Shown: positions 1 through 10,584, counted from the stretch's first letter. The stretch: DNA of 64,000 bases from Thermoguttaceae bacterium (GCA_025060325.1 JANXBW010000002.1:186001-250000); one strand, 5' to 3'. Numbers and translations: made by a program. Notes: generated from the letters alone by a model not told the origin.

Positions 1-150
1 ATCCTGCTTTTGGCCATGGTCACTTATCGTCCAACCTTCCGTCCTGGGTGGTTCATCCTTTCCTTTGGATACATGCTTTCTCAGAAAGTGCCTTCATTTT
101 CCAAAAGCCGGCGCCCGAGGAAACAATAGTTTACCATAGGCACCCTTTAA

Positions 151-1161
151 TCACGGCTCATATTCACCTGTGCCGAAGAATTTCTTTTCTACAGCATGGC
201 AAGTCACCTCATGGCCGTCCAAATTGAGCCGCCGTGGCTCCAGGCGCGTACACACGGGTCGACGAAGCCAACACCGTGGATGGAACCGGCAACCAGGGGG
301 CGGGTTGATGGGGCTGGGGACCTCGCCTTCTAGGATGATTCGATTGCGTTTTGCGCCCGGGTTAATACTTGGCACGGCCGAAAGCAGGGCTTGCGTGTAT
401 GGGTGAAGGGGCCGGCTATAGATTTCCCGCGCTGGCGCAAGCTCCACAATTTGCCCCAAGTACATCACCGCCACCCGATCCGAAAGGTATTCCACCACCG
501 ACAGATCGTGGGAGATGAAAAGATAGCTAAGCTGTTTCTTGGCTCGCAAGTCGACAAGGAGGTTGATAATCTTAGCCTGAATCGACACATCTAGAGCCGA
601 CAGCGGTTCATCGAGGACAAGAAATTTCGGCTGGAGGACAAGCGCTCGGGCCAGGCTAATTCGCTGACGCTGCCCACCGGAAAATTCATGCGGATAGCGG
701 TTTAACGCATCTTGGCCAAGGCCCACTTCGGCCAGTGTCGCGCAGACCCGCTCCAATCGTTCCCGGGGAGTAAGCGTCCCGTGGATGATAAGCGGCTCCT
801 CCACAATGGCGCGGACGGTCATCCGCGGGTTAAGCGACCCGTAGGGATCTTGAAAAACCATCTGCATCTGCCGGCGCAATCGGCGAAGCTCCTCCCCCGA
901 TTGCTCCAGGAGATTTCGCTCCCCGAAGAAAACCCGGCCGGCCGTGGGCTCGTACAATCGCAGAATGGTCCGCCCTATGGTAGTTTTCCCGCAGCCTGAC
1001 TCTCCAACAAGCCCCAATGTTTCCTGTTCATAAACAACAAAAGAAACATCGTCCACGGCGCGCTTGTGGTTGACCACGCGCGAGAAAATTCCCCGGCGAA
1101 TGGGGAAATACTTCTTCAGGTTTTCCACTCGTAATATGACCGACTTGTTCGCCGCAATCAT
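151..1161 (-). CDS. oppF: Oligopeptide/dipeptide ABC transporter, ATP-binding protein OppF/DppF type
   Basis: This cytoplasmic ATPase subunit powers peptide import together with the OppD-type partner encoded just upstream. The 336-residue protein (from the ATG at 1161) has Walker A GESGCGKTT near residues 53-61, the ABC signature FSGGQRQRISLARAL near 160 and Walker B LVLDEPLSALD near 183. It ends with the oligopeptide-transporter C-terminal domain, seen as GCRFHPRCW followed by a further Cys. An in-frame TTG at 1197 would add 12 residues, but it has no better ribosome site. It is the last gene of the minus-strand series oppA-B-C-D-F and lies about 290 bp beyond oppD. No clear terminator was seen in 1-150. 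Family assignment is firm. Substrate (oligo- or dipeptide) cannot be told from sequence. Confidence 0.93.
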   Translation of the reverse strand: MIAANKSVILRVENLKKYFPIRRGIFSRVVNHKRAVDDVSFVVYEQETLGLVGESGCGKTTIGRTILRLYEPTAGRVFFGERNLLEQSGEELRRLRRQMQMVFQDPYGSLNPRMTVRAIVEEPLIIHGTLTPRERLERVCATLAEVGLGQDALNRYPHEFSGGQRQRISLARALVLQPKFLVLDEPLSALDVSIQAKIINLLVDLRAKKQLSYLFISHDLSVVEYLSDRVAVMYLGQIVELAPAREIYSRPLHPYTQALLSAVPSINPGAKRNRIILEGEVPSPINPPPGCRFHPRCWLRRPVCTRLEPRRLNLDGHEVTCHAVEKKFFGTGEYEP

Positions 1162-1450
1162 TGTCCTAGCTAGGTTTTCGAATGCGTTGCCCAGCAACTA
1201 AGATAGCCAACGTCAACCCGCAGGCATTGGCCCTCAGGAGCCCACTACCAAAAACGGAATATTTCGCCCGAGGCTCAGATACGCCGCCATCATTTTCAGG
1301 TGCATTCCCCAGCCATACCCAATAGTCTCAACTCCTTCTTAAGACACTGTCTCTTGCAGAACGTGCCTGTCCGGCAGGCCTCTAGCGACCTGGCCTCGGC
1401 CCCGGCCGGAAGGAAGCCCGGATCCAAGAGCCTTCCGACCGCCCATACAG

Positions 1451-2494
1451 CTACTTTTCGCCCGCAACACCGGGGGTGACCGCCCGTTGTGACCACGCCT
1501 CGAAATCAAGTTTGCCGGCAAAATGGCATTTGGCAGCCACGGTTTCTTCCACCGGCAAAAGCTCAGGTTCCACCTCGCGGCAGACAGGCTCGGCAAACGG
1601 ACAGCGGGGGTGGAATCGGCATCCACCGGGGTAAGCTGTGGCTTTCGGCACTTCCCCAGCAATCTCAGGCAATTTCCGATCTTTCGGCAACCCCAAACTA
1701 GGTCGGCTCCGCAAAAGGAGGTACGTGTACGGATGATACTGTCGATTAAAAACGCGTTCGACCGGCCCTTTTTCAACAATTTGACCTGCGTACATCACGG
1801 CAAGCTGGGAGGCCATTTCTGCCACAATCCCCAGGTCATGCGTGATGAGCAGAATGGATAGCTTTTCAGCCGACTGGAGCAGGCGAAGCAAATCAAGAAT
1901 CTGTGCCTGGATCGTCACATCAAGAGCGGTGGTCGGTTCGTCCGCAATCAGGAGTTTCGGCTGGCACGCCAAGGCCATGGCAATCATCGCCCGCTGCCTC
2001 ATCCCCCCGGCGAATTGGTGCGGATAAGACTCGGCGGCCTGCTCCGGATCGGCGATGTGTACCTTCCGAAGCATGTCCACTGCTAAATCCCAAGCCTCAC
2101 GACGAGAGACGTTGGGTTGATGGAGAAGGATGGCCTCAGCTATCTGGTAGCCGATCGTAAACACCGGGTTAAGCGACGTCATCGGCTCCTGAAAAATCAT
2201 GGAAATCTTTTGCCCGCGGATTTTTCGCATTTCCCGCTCGGGTAGGTCGGTGAGCACCTGTGCTTGATTATCATCGTAGAGGATCACTTTCCCTGCGACG
2301 ATTCGGCCCGGGGGTGGTACAAGACGCATGATGGAAAGGGCGGTCATTGACTTGCCGCAACCCGATTCCCCCACGAGTCCCACCGTTTCCCCGCGCGGAA
2401 TTGTAAGAGACACACCATCGACAGCTTTGGCGACACCCTCGTCGGTGTAGAAATAAGTCTTAAGGTCAACAACCTCAAGGATCGGCTGACTCAT
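1451..2494 (-). CDS. oppD: Oligopeptide/dipeptide ABC transporter, ATP-binding protein OppD/DppD type
   Basis: This is the second ATPase subunit of the peptide importer. The 347-residue product starts at ATG 2494, preceded by AGGA at a good distance; the ORF is open upstream to 2515. It shows Walker [10 protein letters not shown]-loop region [12 protein letters not shown], signature [15 protein letters not shown], Walker [13 protein letters not shown] and the C-terminal oligopeptide-transporter extension [16 protein letters not shown], whose Cys pattern matches that in OppF. The GGM variant of the signature is normal in this family. The gene lies 114 bp beyond oppC on the same strand. Another reading frame open across 1339-1779 is a shadow of this gene. 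Confidence 0.93.
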   Translation of the reverse strand: MSQPILEVVDLKTYFYTDEGVAKAVDGVSLTIPRGETVGLVGESGCGKSMTALSIMRLVPPPGRIVAGKVILYDDNQAQVLTDLPEREMRKIRGQKISMIFQEPMTSLNPVFTIGYQIAEAILLHQPNVSRREAWDLAVDMLRKVHIADPEQAAESYPHQFAGGMRQRAMIAMALACQPKLLIADEPTTALDVTIQAQILDLLRLLQSAEKLSILLITHDLGIVAEMASQLAVMYAGQIVEKGPVERVFNRQYHPYTYLLLRSRPSLGLPKDRKLPEIAGEVPKATAYPGGCRFHPRCPFAEPVCREVEPELLPVEETVAAKCHFAGKLDFEAWSQRAVTPGVAGEK

Positions 2495-2608
2495 TGCGTG
2501 TCCTAAGTGAAGCAAACCAGGGGGAGTAAGTCAACGAATCTCAGCCCTATGTGCGTCACCGAGCTTCTTTTTCGCCGGTAGAGCTTTCCCAGTGCACTGC
2601 CGCGATGT

Positions 2609-3748
2609 TTATTTTCCGGCTTCCCGCAACCGCGGGTCGGTGGCCTCCTGAATAGCCTCGCCGATTAAATTGTAAGCCAAAACCGTTAAAAATATTGCTG
2701 AGCCGGGAAAAAGGATGAGCCACCACATTTGCAAGTTAGTTCGGCCGGCGTTGAGCAGCGTTCCCCAACTGGGATGTGGTGGCGGCGGTCCGAATCCGAG
2801 GAAGCTCAGCCCGCTTTCAATCAGTATTGCTGAGGCGACTCCAAAGCTAATCGGCACAAGCACAGGGGCCAACGCATTGGGCAGGATGTGGCGAAAGATG
2901 ATTCGCAGCCCGCCGGCCCCCAACGCCCGGGCTGCAAGCACAAACTCGGTATTTTTTAGCCGGATGAATTCGCCCCTTGTCAACCGAGCGATCCCCGTCC
3001 ACCCTGTCACACCAATCACGAGCATCACATGCCAAATGGTGGGCTTGTCGATGATGGCCAGCAGAGCAAGAATCAACACAAGAGTCGGAACACACATCAC
3101 AAGCTCAATCAGCCGGCTAAGCACGATGTCTATCCAGCCGCCGAAATAACCAGCCAAAGCCCCGATAAAAATCCCGATTGCTGCCGCCACGCCCGTTGAC
3201 ACAAACCCTACCAGAAGCGCTGTGCGTGCCCCATGGACCATTTGAGCAAAGACATCGATACCTTCCTGGGTAGTGCCCATGAGGTTGTAGCGATTAGGCC
3301 TTCCCTGAGCACCTGTGGGGTTCCCGGGCTGGCCGGGCCATTCGTTTTCTCCCACGCGGCGATAAGGATCCTGATAAACAAGTGGCCAGATGGCCCAACT
3401 GGTTGGATCCCGCTTTTTGAGGTTCTCTGGGTAGCGCTGACGAAACTTGTCGCGAAAAAAGATGGCCGGCTCCCATCGCCGATTGTAGTAAGCAAGGGCC
3501 GGAAAATAGATGCGTCCCTTGTACTTGCACACAATAGGCCGGGTCCCTACGATCGCCGGCGATAGCACACCCACGATGGCCAGAATGACCACATACCACA
3601 GGGCGATCATGGCCAGGCGCCGGCGGCGAAAGCGAATCCATGCCTCGGCCCAGAACCCGCGTGATCCGGGCGCTTCCAAACCGCCCCTTCCGCTCTCAGT
3701 GCTTGCACCAGCTAGCTGATCCCTGGCTTCAACCATGGTTTTGTTCAT
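2609..3748 (-). CDS. oppC: Peptide ABC transporter permease, OppC/DppC type
   Basis: This inner-membrane permease subunit forms the channel with the OppB-type protein. The 379 residues begin with a short cytoplasmic tail carrying the OppC N-terminal region, then a first membrane helix near residues 45-67. An extracytoplasmic insert of roughly 100 residues follows, rich in Tyr, Arg and Pro and longer than in E. coli OppC. The remaining hydrophobic segments and the cytoplasmic EAA loop (ARALGAGGLRIIFRHILPNA) match binding-protein-dependent permeases. The start ATG at 3748 and a second in-frame ATG at 3736 are both possible. It follows oppB after a 222-bp gap that holds no evident gene. Confidence 0.92.
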   Translation of the reverse strand: MNKTMVEARDQLAGASTESGRGGLEAPGSRGFWAEAWIRFRRRRLAMIALWYVVILAIVGVLSPAIVGTRPIVCKYKGRIYFPALAYYNRRWEPAIFFRDKFRQRYPENLKKRDPTSWAIWPLVYQDPYRRVGENEWPGQPGNPTGAQGRPNRYNLMGTTQEGIDVFAQMVHGARTALLVGFVSTGVAAAIGIFIGALAGYFGGWIDIVLSRLIELVMCVPTLVLILALLAIIDKPTIWHVMLVIGVTGWTGIARLTRGEFIRLKNTEFVLAARALGAGGLRIIFRHILPNALAPVLVPISFGVASAILIESGLSFLGFGPPPPHPSWGTLLNAGRTNLQMWWLILFPGSAIFLTVLAYNLIGEAIQEATDPRLREAGK

Positions 3749-3970
3749 CTCGGCCCAGCAATCCTGGTTCCGATTACTATCTCACTTTTCGGCCACGAGC
3801 ACAGGCACGCAACACTCGCACGGTTTTCCCTTGGCGAATTGGTCTCTTTGTCGCCGTCCTGGGATCATTCCATGCCTAGCAAGGTCAACATCAACTTCCA
3901 CATTTCCTACGGATGGCCGCTGCAAAACACCCCAGGTCGTTTACGAACACCTAGCTTATTGCGACGCCCG

Positions 3971-4963
3971 CTACGAGTACGTCACGCGCGGGTCGACCAC
4001 CGCGTAGAGGATGTCCGCCAGGAGCTGACCCAATAACGTCAACACCGAAAACATGAGCACCAAACCCATAATGGTGGGATAGTCACGTTCGGTAATCGCC
4101 TCGAAGAAAAGCCGCCCCATTCCGGGCCAAGCAAAAATTTGTTCCAAGATCACCGACCCACTTAGTAACCCTGGCAGAGTCAAGCCAACAAGGGTGACAA
4201 AAGGAATCAAAGTATTTCGGAAGGCATGGACCACGACCACTCGCGTGGGAGGGACTCCTTTGGCCCGGGCGGTGCGGATGTAATCCTGCCGGATGACCTC
4301 GAGCATATTCGATTTGACAAACCGGCAAAAATAAGCCAGGCTGCCGTATGTGTAGCAGAGAACCGGCAAGAACATATGTCGCATAATATCAAGTACTTTG
4401 CCGAAAAACGGCAGCTCGCGAAAATGGTCACTATACATGCCGAAAAGCGGCAATTCGAACGGTGTACCGGCAAGTTGCATCGCAAACACGGAAAGCAGGA
4501 AAAGTGCCGCCACAAAGGAAGGAAGCGAGTATAACATGTACAAAAGCGTGCTGATGATGCGTTCGTCGTATGTGCCGTTCCGCACCGACGCATAAAGCCC
4601 CAAGGGAACCGAAAGCAGATATGCTAAAATCAACGACGTGGCCGAAAGAAGAAGTGTCGGGCCGATCCGCTCACCAATGAGAACACTCACCGCCTGTTTT
4701 CGAGACAAAGACCTTCCCAGGTCCCCGCGAAGAAGATTGCCCATCCACTGAAAATACGCCACATACCAGGGCTTGTCCAACCCGTACGCCCGCTTCATCC
4801 GCTCTAGGTCTTCCGGACGGATCTTTCGGCTAGGGTCCGTTTCCCCAAGCTGATAAGTCAACGGTGTTCCCGGCATGTTTCGGATGAGCGCGTAAACGAC
4901 AAACGTGATAAGGACAAGGGTCAAAAGTCCGATTAGAATTCGCCGAACAAGGTAAGCTAGCAT
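3971..4963 (-). CDS. oppB: Peptide ABC transporter permease, OppB/DppB type
   Basis: This is the first permease subunit of the peptide importer, 330 residues, about the usual family length. The N-terminus is a typical signal-anchor helix (MLAYLVRRILIGLLTLVLI). Further hydrophobic segments follow, then the EAA loop ARAKGVPPTRVVVVHAFRNT near residue 240 that contacts the ATPases. The C-terminus ends in the characteristic DPRVTY segment. It sits between oppA and oppC on the minus strand. The 344-bp gap to oppA suggests either a long mRNA spacer or separate processing. Nothing in the sequence is truncated or odd. Confidence 0.93.
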   Translation of the reverse strand: MLAYLVRRILIGLLTLVLITFVVYALIRNMPGTPLTYQLGETDPSRKIRPEDLERMKRAYGLDKPWYVAYFQWMGNLLRGDLGRSLSRKQAVSVLIGERIGPTLLLSATSLILAYLLSVPLGLYASVRNGTYDERIISTLLYMLYSLPSFVAALFLLSVFAMQLAGTPFELPLFGMYSDHFRELPFFGKVLDIMRHMFLPVLCYTYGSLAYFCRFVKSNMLEVIRQDYIRTARAKGVPPTRVVVVHAFRNTLIPFVTLVGLTLPGLLSGSVILEQIFAWPGMGRLFFEAITERDYPTIMGLVLMFSVLTLLGQLLADILYAVVDPRVTYS

Positions 4964-5307
4964 GCTGTCTTCCGCATACCTCCCCAGCTAATATTGCCCG
5001 AGGCACTGCAGCAAGCCCCAAACCTGACTTTCGACGGGCAGAAGCCTCGCCGCTGTGGGCAGAACTTCTAAGTTAGTTTCGGTGTGAGCATGCCCGAACG
5101 GCCGACTTGCCCCCACCAGGCCCCCCTTCGTCAAAGTCCAAGTGAATTGCCGCATTATCCTAAACCTTTGGCCCCCCGAAGCGAGTCAACAACCTCACGA
5201 ACCGGCCCTTTTTCCCTAATGGCATAAGCAGGCCGGAAAGCACTTCGCCTAATCTCAGCTTGGATAACTTTTTCTTGGACACCCTTCGGCTCAGCGCGGA
5301 CTGTGAT
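4964..5307 (-). other. Gap between oppA and oppB, no gene seen
   Basis: This is a 344-bp spacer inside the opp series. I looked for a hairpin followed by T residues on the minus strand after oppA and found none, so the genes may be one transcript. No convincing small ORF was seen. Confidence 0.5.
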
Positions 5308-7434
5308 TTACGGCAGCAGCCTTGTTTTGTAAATGGCCCCAAATCCCGGACCAAAATGGTAAGGACCGCGCGGGCTAAACGTATAACCCCGGAGCTTTTT
5401 GTTGAACGCATACATGGCCGGTCTGAAGTAAAGCCAAGTGTACGGCTGATCTTCGTAGAGGATGCGATGGATTTGTTGATAGATTTTGGCCCGGCGGGCT
5501 AGGTCAAACTCCCGCTTGCCCAACTCAAAAAGGTGATCAACCTCCGGATTGGAATACCGCCCGAAGTTTCGCATTTCCCCGGTCTTCCAGATATTCTCCG
5601 CCGTATCCGGATCCGCCCCTGTGCCCCAGCCACCATGGAACGCTTCGAAATCACCAGATCGAGTCCGCTCCTGAAGGACGGTAAACTCAAGTGGACGAAC
5701 GTGACAGATGATCCCAATTCGCTCCAAACACTGCCTCATGAGGTTAGCGATAGCTATTCGGACGGGGACATTCGACGTCAACATGCTGAACTCGAAACGA
5801 ACGCGCTTGCCATCTACAACTTTGTCCAAAATGCCATCGCCGTCGCTATCGGTCCAACCTGCTTCCTCGAGAAGGGCTTCGGCCTTGTCGAGATCTTGTT
5901 GGAAGAAGGGCAGCGGCGGCTTTGGCGCCCACGGCGATGTGGGGTGGAAGATGCCGTTACAGGGCTCGGCAAGGCCGTAGAGAATCTTGTCAAACATTTC
6001 CCGATAGTCGAAGGCATACGCCATCGCTTGCCGAACCCGCCGATCCCTGAAGAACGGTGTTTGGGTGTTCCAGCAAAAGTAAAAATATGTCCACTCGGTG
6101 GCGTAAACCTTGGTGTTAAGACGATAGAAGTCGGCATCATTAGTCTGCGTGACCCATTGCTCGGCGGTGAGGATCATCTCCTCAATGTCGCCCCGCTTTA
6201 AAGCCATCAAAGAGACCGTCGGATCAGGCAAAACTTTGAAGCGGATCTGCCGGAAGAACGGCTTGTCTCGCACCTGCTTACCCTGAAACATGTAATATTC
6301 TTCCCGCCGCTCGAGCACGATCTCCCGATTGCGACTTCTCGAGACAAGCTTATAAGGCCCTCCGCACACCGGGGATTCCTCGTAGCGCCGGTGATACTCG
6401 CTGTCTTGTAGCGTGGGATCTTCGTAAATCGACTTTTCGTAAATATGTTTGGGAATGATACCAAAGTTTATGTTCCAGACATTGGTGGCCAGTGGTGCCT
6501 TGTGGAAAAATACTAGGGTATAATCGTCATAAGCCTCAACCCATCTGATCTGCTCGGTGCCACTACGCATAGCCGGGATCGGCACTTTGTCGGACATAAT
6601 CACCTTAAACGAAAAGACCACATCATGCGCGGTAATAGGCCGGCCGTCCGACCAGACCAGATCGCGGCGCATCACGATCTTGTCCATCATGCGGTCTTTG
6701 CTTGTTTGCCAGGAGACGACGGCATCTTTGGAAGCAAATGGGCGAAAGTTCCAATCGAAGCTAAAGAGACCAAAACCGGTAAGCCCGATCACGTCGAACT
6801 CGATGGTCGAATCGATCATCAAGGGGTTCGTGCTCTTGACATCGGCAGCGGTGTGCCGATAGATGGTCGCTTCCCACTCCACTTCGTCATCGGAGGCAGG
6901 CAGCCGCCCCAAAGCCGAGAGAATCTTCGCGTTAGCCTCCGGGGAGTTATTCATCAGCCGGAGGGCTTCCTCCACGGTGGCCAACGGTTGCTCGTTTGCC
7001 TGCCGCTCCCGCAAAAGTTGAAGAGAATCTAAGACCGGCTGATCAATCCACTCTACTTTTTGAAGCTCTTCCCAGGTGGGCGGAGTAAAGGGCTGAATCA
7101 AATCGCCCAGGACAAATTTCTCGGACGGCTTCGCGCTTGCTGGACGAGAGCCACCGCCGCCGCTTTCCTGCACAGGAACGCCGGAGGAGCCGGGGGACGA
7201 GGTCGGGCCGGAGCCGCCTTCAGCCTCGACAGAGCGCACCTGTAAGGATGCACCGCCTTGCCCCGCGATTGGGGAGGATTCTTCGAAAGGTTCAGCTGTT
7301 CCCAGATCCTCCGACGCCGGGCCGCCACAACCCAGCACAAAAAAGCAAACAGCAAGAAGGCTGACTCCAACTAGGATTAAAGCCTTGTGGAGAAAGCTAC
7401 AGGGGAGTAGGGCTGAAAATCCTCTTAACTCCAC
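5308..7434 (-). CDS. oppA: Periplasmic/extracellular solute-binding lipoprotein, family 5 (OppA/DppA type)
   Basis: This is the substrate-binding receptor of the peptide importer. The 708-residue protein is long for the family. It has a lipoprotein signal with lipobox VLGC near residue 35, a low-complexity Gly/Ser/Pro linker to about residue 105, and a leading domain of about 90 residues before the classic SBP_bac_5 region. That region begins at about residue 200 (RRDLVWSDGRPITAHDVVFS) and runs to the end. The first in-frame start is GTG at 7434, without a strong ribosome site, so the exact start is uncertain. It is the first gene of the opp series. The 980-bp region upstream should hold the promoter. 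Likely ligand: peptides, by context only. Confidence 0.9.
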   Translation of the reverse strand: MELRGFSALLPCSFLHKALILVGVSLLAVCFFVLGCGGPASEDLGTAEPFEESSPIAGQGGASLQVRSVEAEGGSGPTSSPGSSGVPVQESGGGGSRPASAKPSEKFVLGDLIQPFTPPTWEELQKVEWIDQPVLDSLQLLRERQANEQPLATVEEALRLMNNSPEANAKILSALGRLPASDDEVEWEATIYRHTAADVKSTNPLMIDSTIEFDVIGLTGFGLFSFDWNFRPFASKDAVVSWQTSKDRMMDKIVMRRDLVWSDGRPITAHDVVFSFKVIMSDKVPIPAMRSGTEQIRWVEAYDDYTLVFFHKAPLATNVWNINFGIIPKHIYEKSIYEDPTLQDSEYHRRYEESPVCGGPYKLVSRSRNREIVLERREEYYMFQGKQVRDKPFFRQIRFKVLPDPTVSLMALKRGDIEEMILTAEQWVTQTNDADFYRLNTKVYATEWTYFYFCWNTQTPFFRDRRVRQAMAYAFDYREMFDKILYGLAEPCNGIFHPTSPWAPKPPLPFFQQDLDKAEALLEEAGWTDSDGDGILDKVVDGKRVRFEFSMLTSNVPVRIAIANLMRQCLERIGIICHVRPLEFTVLQERTRSGDFEAFHGGWGTGADPDTAENIWKTGEMRNFGRYSNPEVDHLFELGKREFDLARRAKIYQQIHRILYEDQPYTWLYFRPAMYAFNKKLRGYTFSPRGPYHFGPGFGAIYKTRLLP

Positions 7435-8415
7435 GACTTGGGCCCTTTGCTATGGGAGGAATTGTTTTTGCCAGGTATTGCTCCAGGGGGAAACAAAAGG
7501 ACTTCGAAACGCCCGAGGGCTCCGGTTAAACGGGCGCTTCCGTGGTGGTTTGTGCCCGCTTAGGCGGGAAATTTGCCAAAGCCAGCGAAGCTCGCTTCGT
7601 CTTAACTGCCGAGTTGGCCTGTCCGCTCCGCACAGTTCCCTCAGTTTGACCAAGTTTACCGCGCGCAACCATTTTCGTCTTGGCCAAATTCCTCAGAGGC
7701 GCTGGTTGGAAGCTCCCGCGGCCGCCTTTGTAAGGCTGAAATTCCCAAAGAATGTGACCCCGCCAAGCGGCCATGGGGAACTGCCATTCGACAACCGCCG
7801 GCTCATTGCAAGCAAGAATGTCCGGACAGGAGCGCTGGTGGAACTTCTTCGCCGGGTCGAATGACAAGACCAGCTGTTCGTGGCCAGTTATCCGCGAATG
7901 AGCCCACACGTGCATTCAACGGAGGACCGCTGTCCACCCTAACAAGAAGCGGCACCCCATGTCACCCAAGAGAGGGGATCACGGGGATTGAATGTAGGTT
8001 ATCCGCACAGATCCTCCGTACGAGCTTTTATGCCGAACCGTCCGGGCAAAGTCCGCAGTTCCTTTATCTCCGACCCACGGCATGCCCCCTCCCTTTCACG
8101 GGCTCAGTCCTGCCCCCCATGCGGCCGGAATCTCCCGGAATTTGTTCGGCAAATGGCGGAGTACTCAAGCAAATGGACAAATTTAATGGCAATTATCTGC
8201 CGGGTTACCGGATGGCATCCAACCGCCCATGGAAAATCGGGAATTTTGTCGGTCCGGATGGACAGAATCTTGGTGGGACGAGTATTTGCCGCCCCCAAAA
8301 CAGGTGAACATCCCGCCAGTCTGCTTCGGCAAAACGGAACACAGCGACAAACCGGCTGGAACCCCCACGCTCCTTTATGAAACGCGCCTTGTACGGGGTT
8401 GCACCCGAGTGAGGG
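7435..8415. other. Long intergenic region upstream of opp genes, no gene recognised
   Basis: This 981-bp stretch lies between the start of oppA and the end of the SDR gene, both on minus. Open frames crossing it lack ribosome sites and family features. Two short G+C-rich inverted repeats are visible: CGCCCG at 7510 with CGGGCG at 7531, and CCCGC at 7555 with GCGGG at 7564, the second followed by AAATTT. Neither has a proper T run. Confidence 0.5.
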
Positions 8416-9201
8416 TCAGAAAATTCGGGCAAGTGCACCGCCGTCTACTACTAAACACGTGCCCGTGATGTACCGTCCTGCTTCGCTTGCCAAGAGAAGG
8501 GCCGCCCCCACCAGCTCCTCCGGGTCCGCCCAGCGACCTAGGGCAGTTCGGGCAGCTAACGCCTGTTGCTGCTCCTTAGACAGGATCGACATGGGCATTT
8601 CTGTCGCTATGGGTCCGGGAGCAATGCAGTTGACCGTAATCCCAAAGGGTCCTAGGTCGAGGGCGGTCGCCTTTGCCATAGCAACAAGCGCCCCCTTGGT
8701 GGCGGAATAGGCATTCCGCTTCGGAGTGCTGGCAAGTCCCATGATGGATGAGATGTGGATGATGCGTCCCCATTGGCGGGCTTTCATCTGAGGGACAAGT
8801 GCCCGCGTCAGGGCCATCACACTCGTCAAGTTAAGTTCGACTAGATAGTCCCAATCCTCATCGCGAATCTCGTCGATGGCCTGCGGAATGTTCCACCCGG
8901 CGTTGTTCACCAAAATATCCACCCGCCCGAACCGCTCCAAGGCTGTAGCGGCCACACGTTGGGCTTCCTGTCGAGAGGAGACGTCGGCCACCACCCATTC
9001 CACTCGTCGGCCCGTTTGCGCCGAGATTTCCTGAGCCGCCTGCCGGAGCGTCTCCTCTTTGCGCGCACAAATGAAAAGATCGGCCCCAGCGTCGGCCAAT
9101 CCACCGGCGATCGCTCGGCCAATCCCCCGACTTCCCCCCGTCACCAAAGCCACGCGTCCAGAAAGGTCAAACAGTCGCTGGATCCTCTCGCCAATCGGCA
9201 T
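8416..9201 (-). CDS. Short-chain dehydrogenase/reductase (classical SDR)
   Basis: This is a soluble NAD(P)-dependent oxidoreductase of 261 residues, the normal classical-SDR length. The cofactor motif TGGSRGIG is at residues 21-28 and NNAG at 99-102. The catalytic residues are Ser152, Tyr165 and Lys169 (YSATK). The closest families by overall look are gluconate 5-dehydrogenase and 3-oxoacyl-ACP reductase, which cannot be separated here. The Arg-47 region (CARKEE) after the second strand suggests NADP(H), an inference. ATG 9201 has GGAAGG five bases upstream. It lies 261 bp beyond leuB on the same strand; no functional link is evident. Confidence 0.88.
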   Translation of the reverse strand: MPIGERIQRLFDLSGRVALVTGGSRGIGRAIAGGLADAGADLFICARKEETLRQAAQEISAQTGRRVEWVVADVSSRQEAQRVAATALERFGRVDILVNNAGWNIPQAIDEIRDEDWDYLVELNLTSVMALTRALVPQMKARQWGRIIHISSIMGLASTPKRNAYSATKGALVAMAKATALDLGPFGITVNCIAPGPIATEMPMSILSKEQQQALAARTALGRWADPEELVGAALLLASEAGRYITGTCLVVDGGALARIF

Positions 9202-9462
9202 CTTGCCTTCCTAACCCCCTGAAACTAGCCAATGTGTATTAGGCCACATCCGTCGCAAAAGCGAGCCAATCACTGAACCAGTAGCGCCGGCCCTCAGTCG
9301 CTCAAACTAACTTTTCATCGCGGATGACACTGGTTTCTAAAATGTCAACAAAACCCGGCTGGGAACGATCGCTCTCTTTCCACTATTCATGTCTGGCCGG
9401 GACAGGCCTCACTCTGACTATTAAGCCAAGGGCAGGTAAAAGTTGATCGCGTCTTGGGCTCG

Positions 9463-10584
9463 TTAAACGGCCCCCAAAGCTTCCACCACGAGGTCACCTA
9501 CCTGGCTTGTGGTGTAGCCCATTTTCCCTGCGGCCTGGCTTTTCATTTTAGTCCCGGTGACGATCTGGATCGCCTTTTGGACGCGCTCGGCAGCCCGGGG
9601 ATATCCACAGTGCTCAAGGAGCATTGCCAAGGCCGCGATACATGCAATCGGATTTATCACGCCAAGGCCCGTGTATTTTGGCGCGCTCCCCCCCATTGGC
9701 TCGAACATGCTCGTGCCGCCGGGCTCCGGATTAATATTGGCGCCGGCCGCCACGCCCATGCCCCCCTGGATGATCGCTGCCAAATCGGTGATGATGTCCC
9801 CGAACATGTTGGTCGTCACGATGACGTCGTACTGCTCGGGGTTTTTGACCATCCACATGCAGCAAGCGTCGACATGATTATAGTCCGTCTGGATGTCGGG
9901 GTATTCCCGCGCCACTTCCTGGAAGGTCCGCCACCACAGGTCATGACCGTAAGTTAACACATTGGTTTTGGCTACGAGTGTCAACTTTCGCTTCTTATTC
10001 CGCTTCCGGGTGTATTCAAAAGCCCAGCGGATGCATCGCTCGCAGCCTTTACGGGTGTAAATAGCGATTTGTGTAGCAACTTCGTACGGCGTCCCCTTGC
10101 GGAAAAAGCCCCCCATGCCGCAGTAAAGGTCCTCGGTGTTTTCCCGAACAACAACAAAGTCGATATCCTCCGGCCCTTTGCCCGCAAGAGGCGTCTCCAC
10201 ACCTGGATAAAGTTTCACCGGCCGGAGATTAATGTACTGATCAAAGTGAAAGCGAATAGCAAGAAGCAGTCCGCGCTCCAGAATGCCGGGGGGCACTTTC
10301 GGATGGCCGATCGCTCCAAGCAAGATCGCGGGGAACTTTCCCAACTCCTCGAGCGCACCCTCCGGTAAAACTTCCCCAGTGCGCAGGTAATATTCGCCCC
10401 CGTAATCAAAGTGCTTCGTTTCGTACTGAATGTTTTCCAATTTGGCAACAGCATCGAGGACTTTTAAAGCCTCGGCTACCACCTCCGGCCCTGTGCCGTC
10501 GCCCGGAATAACGGCAATCCGAAGCACCTCACCCCGGCGAGACTCCACCGTCTTTTCTTCCGGTAAGGTCGCAACTGATACCAT
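9463..10584 (-). CDS. leuB: 3-isopropylmalate dehydrogenase (isocitrate/isopropylmalate dehydrogenase family)
   Basis: This enzyme catalyses oxidative decarboxylation of 3-isopropylmalate in leucine synthesis. The 373-residue protein starts with a 20-residue leader, then IAVIPGDGTGPEV typical of the family. It also has the substrate and metal region seen as VVRENTEDLYCG, the Lys/Asn segment LVAKTNVLTYGHDLWW, the metal-binding TTNMFGDIITDLAA and the adenine-binding GGSAPKYTG region. The family also includes tartrate and isocitrate dehydrogenases, so specificity is inferred. Support comes from leuC and leuD in the same window, although they lie 30 kb away rather than in one operon. The promoter should lie in the divergent region 10585-11662. 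Confidence 0.8.
   Translation of the reverse strand: MVSVATLPEEKTVESRRGEVLRIAVIPGDGTGPEVVAEALKVLDAVAKLENIQYETKHFDYGGEYYLRTGEVLPEGALEELGKFPAILLGAIGHPKVPPGILERGLLLAIRFHFDQYINLRPVKLYPGVETPLAGKGPEDIDFVVVRENTEDLYCGMGGFFRKGTPYEVATQIAIYTRKGCERCIRWAFEYTRKRNKKRKLTLVAKTNVLTYGHDLWWRTFQEVAREYPDIQTDYNHVDACCMWMVKNPEQYDVIVTTNMFGDIITDLAAIIQGGMGVAAGANINPEPGGTSMFEPMGGSAPKYTGLGVINPIACIAALAMLLEHCGYPRAAERVQKAIQIVTGTKMKSQAAGKMGYTTSQVGDLVVEALGAV

Noticed and set aside
1339-1779. 146-codon open frame on minus
   Set aside because: It overlaps the well-supported OppD reading frame and has no family features.
7526-8380. Several frames of 100-150 codons upstream of the opp genes
   Set aside because: They overlap each other on both strands, lack ribosome sites and show no conserved domain features.
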